This document shows, one piece after another, positions 7,874 through 13,982 of a DNA stretch of 19,006 nucleotides; the first letter of the stretch is position 1; each line of letters begins with the position of its first letter. The notes under the pieces are model-generated. The model saw nothing but the letters and a program-made list of their open reading frames with translations, was not told where the DNA came from and did not search any database. Both the position numbers and the translations under genes were made by a program. Source of the stretch: JBDTMT01 sp033764095 (GTDB taxonomy: Bacteria > Desulfobacterota > Binatia > HRBIN30 > CADEER01); assembly GCA_033764095.1 (NCBI GenBank), contig JANRJF010000179.1, forward strand, positions 1-19,006, written 5' to 3'.

Positions 7874-9463
7874 CTATTCGCCGGTGGTCTTGGTGAGCCG
7901 GTCCATCGCGTCGCCAAGGTTGAAGCTGCCCGGCTTCTGGCGCGGCGGGAAGTCCTTGAAGCTCGCCAGCCACTCGCCGATGTAGGCCTGCGCCGGCACC
8001 AGCATGTAGACGCGATCGATGCGCCAGCGCGCGTACTCCATGCCCTCGTGATCGCTGCGCTCGAACGGATCGGCGCGCAGGTTGAAGAGCTTCGGCACGC
8101 GCAGCGTGATCAGCGGCTCCTGCCAGACGTCGAAGCCGTGCGCGCGCTGCTCCATGAAGACGATCTTCCACGGGTTGTAGCGCAGCCCGGCGAGGTTGCC
8201 GTCGTCGGTCCAGTAGAGGAACTCGTGGCGCGGCCAGTCGCCCTGGCCGCCGAGCGCCGGCAGCAGGTTGTAGCCGTCGAGGTGTACCTTGAACTGCGTG
8301 CCGTTGACGCTGGCGCCCTTGAGCAGCGCCTGCTTGACGTCGGGCTGGCCGACCGCCGCGAGCAGCGTCGGCATCCAGTCCTCGTGCGAGATGATCTCGT
8401 TGATCTCGGTGCCGGGCTTGATGACGCCCGGCCAGCGCACCGTCAGCGGGACGCGGTAGCCGCCTTCCCAGTTGGTGTTCTTCTCGCCGCGGAACGGCGT
8501 CGTGCCGCCGTCCGGCCAGCTCATCACCTCGGCGCCGTTGTCGGTGGTCCAGATGACGATGGTGTTGTCGGCGATGCCGAGATCGTCGAGCTTCTGCAGC
8601 AGTTGGCCGATCTGCGCGTCGTGCTCGACCATGCCGTCGGCGTAGACGCCGAGGCCGGTCTTGCCCTTCGACTCCGGCTTGAGATGGGTCCAGATGTGCA
8701 TGCGGGTGGTGTTGAACCACACGAACCAGGGCTTCTCGGCCTTGTTCTGGCGGTCGATGAAGTCGAGCGTCGCGTCCATGACCTCGCCGTCGAAGGTCTC
8801 CATGCGCTGCTTGGTCAGCGGCCCGGTGTCCTCGCACTTCTGCTTGCCCCACGGCCCGAAGCGCGGATCGTCGCCCGGCGTCACCGTCGTCGTCGCGACG
8901 CACTTGAAGACGCCGCGCGGACCGAACTTCTGCTTGAACGCCGGATCCTGCGGATAGTCCTCGTTCTCCGGCTCCTCCTCGGCGTTGAGGTGGTAGAAGT
9001 TGCCGAAGAACTCGTCGAAGCCGTGCACGGTGGGGAAGAACTCGTTGCGGTCGCCGAGATGGTTCTTGCCGAACTGGCCGGTGGCATAGCCCTGCGCCTT
9101 GAGCAGGTCGGCGATGGTCGGGTCCTTCGCCGAGAGGCCCTCCGGTGCGCCCGGTAGGCCGACCTTGGTCAGCCCGGTGCGGATCGGCGACTGCCCGGTG
9201 ATGAAGGCGGCGCGCCCGGCGGTGCAGCTCTGCTGCGCGTACGCGTCGGTGAAGACGGCGCCCTCGTGCGCGATGCGGTCGATGTTGGGCGTCCGGTAGC
9301 CCATCATGCCGCGGTTGTAGACGCTCGGGTTCCAGTACCCGATGTCGTCGCCGAACATCACCAGGATGTTCGGCTTCTTCGCCGGCGCGGCGCTCTGGGC
9401 CTGCAGGGCAGGGGCGCACGCCAGTAGGACAGTGGCGACGAGCAACAGGCGAATGCGGGCCAT
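7874..9463 (-). CDS. Exported arylsulfatase (formylglycine-dependent, CTAGR type)
   Basis: This 529-residue type I sulfatase hydrolyses a sulfate ester. Metal-binding GDDIG lies at 38-42 (Asp39, Asp40), the formylglycine site CTAGR at 80-84 (Cys80 would be oxidised), and a second metal pair TDNGAE contains Asp308 and Asn309. The active-site motif is the C-x-A-x-R variant, not the commoner C-x-P-x-R, so a maturation enzyme elsewhere in the genome (FGE or anSME) must accept Ala. The start at 9463 is fixed by an AGGAGG ribosome site 6 nt upstream and by an N-terminal signal peptide (about 1-22, cut near ALQA). A less likely lipobox-like LLAC sits at 13-16. It is the first gene of a likely operon with the HAD phosphatase and a lipoprotein. 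Sulfated polysaccharide or aryl sulfates are plausible substrates; the sequence does not decide. Confidence 0.93.
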   Translation of the reverse strand: MARIRLLLVATVLLACAPALQAQSAAPAKKPNILVMFGDDIGYWNPSVYNRGMMGYRTPNIDRIAHEGAVFTDAYAQQSCTAGRAAFITGQSPIRTGLTKVGLPGAPEGLSAKDPTIADLLKAQGYATGQFGKNHLGDRNEFFPTVHGFDEFFGNFYHLNAEEEPENEDYPQDPAFKQKFGPRGVFKCVATTTVTPGDDPRFGPWGKQKCEDTGPLTKQRMETFDGEVMDATLDFIDRQNKAEKPWFVWFNTTRMHIWTHLKPESKGKTGLGVYADGMVEHDAQIGQLLQKLDDLGIADNTIVIWTTDNGAEVMSWPDGGTTPFRGEKNTNWEGGYRVPLTVRWPGVIKPGTEINEIISHEDWMPTLLAAVGQPDVKQALLKGASVNGTQFKVHLDGYNLLPALGGQGDWPRHEFLYWTDDGNLAGLRYNPWKIVFMEQRAHGFDVWQEPLITLRVPKLFNLRADPFERSDHEGMEYARWRIDRVYMLVPAQAYIGEWLASFKDFPPRQKPGSFNLGDAMDRLTKTTGE

Positions 9464-9469
9464 GGAGAT

Positions 9470-9475
9470 CCTCCT
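9470..9475 (-). promoter_or_regulatory. Ribosome binding site of the arylsulfatase
   Basis: A perfect AGGAGG on the minus strand lies 6 nt before the ATG at 9463. It rules out the longer frame that begins at 9526, which would add 21 residues before the signal peptide. Confidence 0.85.
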
Positions 9476-9509
9476 ACGCCGCAGTATGGGAGCCGCCGGA
9501 GCGCAAAGC

Positions 9510-9525
9510 TGTCGCGGATCCGACA
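9510..9525. promoter_or_regulatory. Near-palindromic candidate operator in divergent promoter region
   Basis: TGTCG and CGACA half-sites flank a CGGATC core; removing two bases gives a perfect 14-bp palindrome. On the minus strand a perfect TTGACA lies just upstream (9531-9536), so a protein bound here would sit over the spacer of a possible sulfatase promoter. No good -10 box is seen. This is speculative. Confidence 0.25.
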
Positions 9526-9589
9526 AGCGCTGTCAATTGTTTCCGGCTCGATTCACCGCTCGCGGGCGGCAATGCGGCAGTGCTAGACG

Positions 9590-10510
9590 ATGCCGATGCG
9601 TCGCTGGCGCCTGGCTCTGCTGGTCGCGCTGCTGTTGGCGGGCTGCGGCGACGGCGGCGGCTCGGCCGCGCGGCTCAACGAGCCGGACGGCTCCTTCGCG
9701 ATCGCCGACACCACCATCGACTTCGTCGACACGTCGCGCCCGACCGCGCCCAACGGCGGCGCGCCGGGCAGCGACTCGCGCCGGCTGCACACGATCATCT
9801 ACTACCCCGACGCGCCGGGGCGCTTTCCGCTGATCGTCTTCTCGCATGGCCTCGGCGCGTTGGCGCGCATCTATGCCGTCATTCTGGAGGCGTGGGCGGC
9901 CGAGGGGTACGTCGTCGCGGCGCCCGACTTTCCGCTCTCGCGCGCCACCGCGCCGGGCGGCGCGTCGTACGACGACTATGTCCAGCAACCGGCCGACCAG
10001 AGCTTCCTCATCGATGAGCTGCTGCGGCTCGACGCCGATCCGCACAGCCCGCTGCACGGACGCATCGATCGCAGCCACATCGGCGCCTCCGGCCAGTCGC
10101 TCGGCGGACTGACGACGTTCGGTCTGACGCTCAACACCTGCTGCCGCGATCGGCGCATCGAGGCGGCGGTGCCGATGGCCGGCCTGCTGGCGCCGTTTCC
10201 AGGCGGCGACTACGCCGGCCGCGGCGCGCCGCCGACACTGGTCATCCACGGCGACGCCGACGACACCGTGCCCTACGGCGACGCGCTCACCGCCTACGAT
10301 CTGCTCGGTGCACCGAAGGCGCTGCTGACCCACATCGGCGGCGGCCACATCCTGCCCTACGTCGGCAGCGGCGACCGCGCCGCACAGCTCGCCACCATCG
10401 ACGCCTCCACCGCGTTCTTCGATCTCTTCCTCAAGCGCGAACGCGGCGCCCGCGAACGCCTCCTCGCCGTCGGCGCCCGCGCCCGCGTGACGCTGGTCGC
10501 CGATCTGTGA
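9590..10510 (+). CDS. Lipoprotein alpha/beta-hydrolase (dienelactone hydrolase / PAF-acetylhydrolase-like)
   Basis: The 306-residue product starts with a lipoprotein signal (Arg 4, 5, 7; hydrophobic 8-16; lipobox LAGC with Cys19), then a short Gly-rich tether. The catalytic domain has an oxyanion-loop motif FSHGLGA at 84-90, the nucleophile elbow GQSLGG with Ser170, a catalytic Asp in HGDADDTV (Asp224 or Asp225), and His253 in GGGHI. These fix a serine alpha/beta-hydrolase acting on a carboxylic ester, lactone or similar bond outside the cytoplasm. The layout resembles the dienelactone-hydrolase or platelet-activating-factor acetylhydrolase group; the substrate is unknown. A second possible start is the ATG at 9596. 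No strong ribosome site is visible. It is divergent from the sulfatase operon across about 126 bp, so the two may be co-regulated. A repeat block starts directly at its stop codon. Confidence 0.88.
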   Translation: MPMRRWRLALLVALLLAGCGDGGGSAARLNEPDGSFAIADTTIDFVDTSRPTAPNGGAPGSDSRRLHTIIYYPDAPGRFPLIVFSHGLGALARIYAVILEAWAAEGYVVAAPDFPLSRATAPGGASYDDYVQQPADQSFLIDELLRLDADPHSPLHGRIDRSHIGASGQSLGGLTTFGLTLNTCCRDRRIEAAVPMAGLLAPFPGGDYAGRGAPPTLVIHGDADDTVPYGDALTAYDLLGAPKALLTHIGGGHILPYVGSGDRAAQLATIDASTAFFDLFLKRERGARERLLAVGARARVTLVADL

Positions 10511-10701
10511 GTCCGGCCGTCCTGCCTCCTTCCCGCGCGCGAGCGAGAGTCCGGTCTCCTTCCCCCGCGCGAGCGAGAGTCCGGTCTCCTTCCCCCGCGC
10601 GAGCGAGAGTCCGGTCTCCTTCCCCCGCGCGAGCGGGGGAAGGTCGGGATGGGGGACCCCACCCCCGCGCGAGCAGGGCAAGGTCGGGATGGGGGACCCG
10701 C
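10509..10701. repeat. Tandem 30-bp repeats followed by REP-like 40-bp units
   Basis: Three consecutive 30-bp copies (10531-10560, 10561-10590, 10591-10620; the first differs by one base) share the core CCCGCGCGAGCGAGAGTCCG. A truncated degenerate copy precedes them at about 10509-10530. They are followed by two 40-bp units (10622-10661 and 10662-10701) that share CGCGCGAGC and the tail AAGGTCGGGATGGGGGAC. These tails look like the widespread GC-rich dispersed palindromes found between genes in many proteobacteria. The block fills most of the gap before the CRP-like gene. Confidence 0.85.
10618..10643. terminator. Perfect 11-bp stem with GCGA tetraloop (REP-like hairpin)
   Basis: CCTTCCCCCGC (10618-10628) pairs perfectly with GCGGGGGAAGG (10633-10643) around a GNRA-type GCGA loop. 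It lies about 110 bp after the hydrolase stop. It could end the hydrolase transcript or protect its 3' end, but no T-run follows, so Rho-independent termination is unproven. Confidence 0.5.
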
Positions 10702-10764
10702 CATGCACTCCCACCGTGCGATCCCGCTCGCGGCGCCGCTCCCCGCCGTGATAGCGACGCGCGC

Positions 10765-11496
10765 ATGACGACGGGTGCGGCGCCCTGGATCCTGCGCCTG
10801 CTGCGCGAGGGGGCCTGGTTCCGGCAGCTCCCCGCGCCGTTGCAGGAGGAATTCGTGCGCCGCTCGAGCGTGCGGACCTACCGGCGCCGCCAGGCGGTGA
10901 CGCGCGCCGGCCGCGTGGTGGAGGGGCTGTACGGCGTCATCGAGGGTCGCATCCAGGTCACCCGGCCGGTCGGCGCGGAGGGCGAGGATCTCATTCACGT
11001 CGGCGAGCCGGGGTTCTGGATCGGCGAGTACTCGCTGCTCACCGGCGAACCGGCTGTGGTCGGCACCGTCGCCTCGACCCAGGTGCGCCTGGTGCTGCTG
11101 CCGCGGCGCGAGTTCGAGCGCCTGATCGAGCGCGAGCCGCGCTGGTTCCGGCCGTTCGCGCTGCTGGCGCTGGAGCGCTACGCGCTGCTGGCGCGCCAGC
11201 TGTCGGATACGCGCTTGCTGCCGCCCGCCGAGCGCCTGCGCGGCCGCCTCGCCGATCTGGTCGAGCTGCGCCGCGCCGAGCGCGCCGGCAGCGGCGCGGT
11301 GGTGCTGCGCCTCTCGCAGGAGGAGCTGGCGCGCATCGTCGGCGTGTCACGCCAGACGCTCAACGTGCTGTTGGCGGTGCTGCGCGACGAGCAGCTGGTC
11401 GAGGTCGGCTTCCGCTCGCTGCGCATTCCCGATCCGGCGCGGCTGTTCGCCGTTGCGCCACCGCCCCCCTTCGCCCGTCGCCGCGCATCGGGTTGA
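10765..11496 (+). CDS. CRP/FNR-family transcriptional regulator
   Basis: From the ATG at 10765 this is a 243-residue regulator, the normal CRP/FNR length. Residues about 20-125 form the cyclic-nucleotide-binding-like beta-barrel. A long dimer helix follows (about 127-148), then a winged helix-turn-helix at 183-214 (LSQEELARIVGVSRQTLNVL), as expected for binding a palindromic DNA site. The phosphate-binding cassette keeps Gly87-Glu88 but has Ala-Val-Val where cAMP-binding proteins carry Arg-Ser/Thr, so ordinary cAMP binding is doubtful. There are no cysteines, which excludes an FNR-type iron-sulfur sensor. The frame stays open upstream through the repeat block to a GTG overlapping the hydrolase stop, but the extra 86 residues are repeat-derived and probably not translated. 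No ribosome site is obvious at 10765. Its targets are unknown; adjacent envelope genes are candidates. Confidence 0.88.
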   Translation: MTTGAAPWILRLLREGAWFRQLPAPLQEEFVRRSSVRTYRRRQAVTRAGRVVEGLYGVIEGRIQVTRPVGAEGEDLIHVGEPGFWIGEYSLLTGEPAVVGTVASTQVRLVLLPRREFERLIEREPRWFRPFALLALERYALLARQLSDTRLLPPAERLRGRLADLVELRRAERAGSGAVVLRLSQEELARIVGVSRQTLNVLLAVLRDEQLVEVGFRSLRIPDPARLFAVAPPPPFARRRASG

Positions 11497-11527
11497 CCGA
11501 AACAGACGCGGCGAATAGTCCCGACCC

Positions 11528-13021
11528 ATGCGAGCAGGCATGCGGGGGCGTGGCTATCTCTGGATCGCCGCGGTGGTGCTGGCGATCGCGGCGACCCGTT
11601 CCGGGGCGATGTCTTTCGTTCCGCAGCATCTGTACGCGACCCGCTATGGCGCGCTCGATATCGCGGAGTACGACGCCGGCGGCCGGCTGCTCGGCGCGAC
11701 GACGCTGGCGCCGGAGATCGGTCGCAGCCTGCGCGGTCTGGCGTTCGGACCCGACGGGCTCCTGTACATTGCCGTCACGCGCGAGACCGGCTTCGCCGTC
11801 GTCGCCCTGGATCACTGCGGCATCGTGCAGGCGACCTATCGCGGCGATGCGTACCTCGACGGCAATCTGACCTTCGGAAAGCTGGCGATCGGCGGCGACG
11901 ACATCTACGTCGCCGGACAGGACGTGTTGACGCGCTTCGACCGCAAGCGGCCCGGACCGGGAACCGTGATCTACACCAACAATCAGGTCTTCGATGCCGA
12001 GGTGCTGCCGAGCGGCAACGTGCTGGTCGCCTCGGCGTACGAGATCGAGGAGATCACGCGCGACGGCGATGTGGTGCGTACGCTGGGGGAGCCGCTGCCC
12101 CAGTTCTACACGGATATTCGCGGCATTGAGTACGATCCGGTCGCGCACGACATCTACGTCTCGGCGCTCGGCCATACCGACTTCTTCTTTCAGGTGATGC
12201 GGGTCGATGCCGATACGGGCGTGCTCGAGGCGAGCCGCACCTTCTGGTATGCGGACGACCTGTTCTGGACCCCGAATGGCGCATTGGTGGTCATGCACAG
12301 CCGCGAACAAATGGGAGGCCAGTTCTTCTCGCGCGACCTGGAGCAGATCGGCGCGCTCACCGGAGCGCCGCGAGGATTCGTCACCCAGTATCCCGTCTCG
12401 GCACAGTGCGGCGACGGCAGCGTGCAGATCTTCGAGATGTGCGATGACGGCAACCGCAGGCCGGGCGACGGCTGCGACTCGCGCTGCGTGCGCGAGCCGC
12501 TGCGCATCGGGGTGACGCCGGCGCTGCTCACCGTCTCCGAGTCGGAGCTCGGCGGCAGCAGCGGGACGATCCGCTTCAGCGCCAGGGACTCCGCCATCCG
12601 CAAGGGGCCGGCTGGGAGCCTGAACGAGATCCAGTCGCAGGTGACCGTCGCGTACGGCAATGGTGCGAGCACGGGGACCTTCGCGCTCGCGGCATGCGAT
12701 CCTGGTTGGAAGACCAACGACGAGCGCGTCGCGAGGTTCGCCAGCGGCGCGCAGAGCACTGCTCCGACGACGCTGACGATCGAATCCGGGAAGCGCATCA
12801 GTCTTGTGAGCAAAGGATTGGGCGATCCGCCGCTGTCCATTGTCGGGGTTGCCGATCCGCAGCGCAGCGTGTTGGTCGCGCACTGCACGGTCAACGCCGG
12901 CCAGGAGACCTGCCTGTGCTCGTCGTTCCCGAGCTGCCGATACAAGCGCGTGCACGGCCGGGCGATGCTGTCCTGCCGCAAGGGCGTGCCCGATCCCTCC
13001 TGCGCAGCGATCGGGCGCTGA
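11528..13021 (+). CDS. Secreted propeller-like protein with Myxococcus-type Cys-rich repeat
   Basis: A 497-residue exported protein: Arg-rich start, hydrophobic signal about 9-23. A second ATG at 11540 is possible. Residues about 30-290 look like a beta-propeller of NHL/SMP-30 style, with repeated blocks such as RGLAFGPDGLLYIAV and VLPSGNVLVAS. Residues 294-320 are one Myxococcus cysteine-rich repeat: CGDG, Cys305 followed by DDGN, then PGDGC and a closing Cys320. That repeat family occurs mainly in secreted deltaproteobacterial proteins. The last 175 residues are an unrecognised beta-rich domain with a Cys-rich end that includes CLCSSFPSC. No enzymatic motif is evident, so binding or structural work outside the cell is likely. 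Codon use looks less GC-biased than in the neighbours, which may mean weaker selection or later acquisition. It starts 31 bp after the regulator gene, so read-through from it is possible. Confidence 0.8.
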   Translation: MRAGMRGRGYLWIAAVVLAIAATRSGAMSFVPQHLYATRYGALDIAEYDAGGRLLGATTLAPEIGRSLRGLAFGPDGLLYIAVTRETGFAVVALDHCGIVQATYRGDAYLDGNLTFGKLAIGGDDIYVAGQDVLTRFDRKRPGPGTVIYTNNQVFDAEVLPSGNVLVASAYEIEEITRDGDVVRTLGEPLPQFYTDIRGIEYDPVAHDIYVSALGHTDFFFQVMRVDADTGVLEASRTFWYADDLFWTPNGALVVMHSREQMGGQFFSRDLEQIGALTGAPRGFVTQYPVSAQCGDGSVQIFEMCDDGNRRPGDGCDSRCVREPLRIGVTPALLTVSESELGGSSGTIRFSARDSAIRKGPAGSLNEIQSQVTVAYGNGASTGTFALAACDPGWKTNDERVARFASGAQSTAPTTLTIESGKRISLVSKGLGDPPLSIVGVADPQRSVLVAHCTVNAGQETCLCSSFPSCRYKRVHGRAMLSCRKGVPDPSCAAIGR

Positions 13022-13092
13022 TCGCTGCCTCGCCGGCGTTGCCCAGCGGTCGCGGTTGACCGCACCGCCGCGACTGCGAGAGAGCTGGGCGC

Positions 13093-13902
13093 ATGACGAC
13101 TGCCGACTTTCGTTCTCGCTACGGGCCGCGCGCCATCGTCGCCGGCGCCGCGGTCGGGCTGGGTGCCGAATACGCCCGCCAGCTCGCCGGGCGCGGGCTC
13201 GACCTGTTGCTGATCGACCGGGACGCCGCGCCGCTGGCCGCCACGGCGGCGGAGATCCGTGCCGCGCACCGGGTGGACGTGGCGACGCTGGCCGCCGATC
13301 TCGCCCGCGCCGACATCGCGGCGGTGGTGCGCGAGGCGGTCGGCGGCGGCGAGATCGGGCTGCTGGTCTACAACGCCGCGGTCGGCACGGTGGCGCCGTT
13401 CCTGGAGCTGACGCCGGCACACTGCGACGCGATGCTCGACGTGAACTGCCACGCGCCGATGCGGCTCATCCATCTGCTCGCGCCGGCGATGGTCGCCCGC
13501 CGGCGCGGCGGCATCGTGCTGATGTCGTCGATGTCGGGCTACTACGGCTCGGCGCAACTGGCGGTCTACGCCGCCACCAAGGCGTTCGACCTGGTGCTCG
13601 GCGACGCGCTGTGGTTCGAGCTGCGCCCGCACGGCGTCGACGTGCTGACCGTGCAGCCGGGCTCGACCCGCACGCCCGGCTGGCTGTCGTCGCAGCGCGA
13701 AGGCGACGACGCGCCGTCACTGCCGGTGATGGAGCCGCCCGACGTGGTGCGCGCGGCGCTCGACGGGCTCGGCGTCGAGCCCAACATCGTCCCCGGCGAG
13801 CTCAATCAGCAGGGCGCCGCCGCCATGCGCCGCATGTCGCGCCGCGACGCCATCGAGATGATGAGCATGATCACCGGACAGCTGGTGCGGAACGACAGGT
13901 AG
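13093..13902 (+). CDS. Short-chain dehydrogenase/reductase (SDR)
   Basis: A 269-residue classical SDR: the dinucleotide-binding loop GAAVGLG at 18-24, an Asp after beta-2 (Asp42, IDRD) that would favour NAD(H) unless the adjacent Arg43 selects NADP(H), Asn94 in YNAAVG, catalytic Ser146 in MSSMSG, and Tyr159 and Lys163 in YAATK. It should oxidise an alcohol or reduce a ketone in the cytoplasm. There is no signal peptide, unlike most neighbours. The substrate cannot be told; the Met-rich C-terminal end (about 245-260) suggests a hydrophobic pocket or dimer contact, possibly for a lipid or steroid-like compound, but that is a guess. It starts 71 bp after the Cys-repeat protein on the same strand. 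A repeat-rich inverted structure follows its stop codon. Confidence 0.92.
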   Translation: MTTADFRSRYGPRAIVAGAAVGLGAEYARQLAGRGLDLLLIDRDAAPLAATAAEIRAAHRVDVATLAADLARADIAAVVREAVGGGEIGLLVYNAAVGTVAPFLELTPAHCDAMLDVNCHAPMRLIHLLAPAMVARRRGGIVLMSSMSGYYGSAQLAVYAATKAFDLVLGDALWFELRPHGVDVLTVQPGSTRTPGWLSSQREGDDAPSLPVMEPPDVVRAALDGLGVEPNIVPGELNQQGAAAMRRMSRRDAIEMMSMITGQLVRNDR

Positions 13903-13976
13903 CCATCAGCCGCCAGCCGTCAGCCATGAAATTGATCTGGCTGACGGCTGATGGCCGAGAGCTGACGGCTGACAGC
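13902..13976. repeat. Inverted/direct repeat cluster with GCTGACGGCTGA core
   Basis: The left arm (13902-13925) carries GCCATCAGCC and GTCAGCC; the right arm (13939-13955, GGCTGACGGCTGATGGC) is its reverse complement apart from a 7-base insertion in the left arm. A third copy, GCTGACGGCTGACAGCT, follows at 13961-13977. The cluster fills the space between the SDR stop and the stop of the convergent Cys-rich lipoprotein gene (13983), so it may form a bidirectional transcription-ending hairpin. Similar short dispersed repeats are common in environmental genomes. Confidence 0.75.
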
Positions 13977-13982
13977 TGTTCC

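Noticed and set aside
6524..9157. An 877-codon plus-strand frame antisense to the lipoprotein, HAD and sulfatase genes
   Set aside because: It spans three well-supported genes on the other strand and shows no recognisable domain; it is a GC-driven shadow.
9508..9536. TTGACA box at 9531-9536 (minus strand) as a full promoter of the sulfatase
   Set aside because: The -35 is perfect, but 17 nt downstream the sequence is GACAGC, far from TATAAT, so a promoter cannot be called.
10531..10620. Possible CRISPR array from 30-bp tandem units
   Set aside because: The copies are adjacent with no unique spacers and no cas gene is present; it is a simple tandem repeat.
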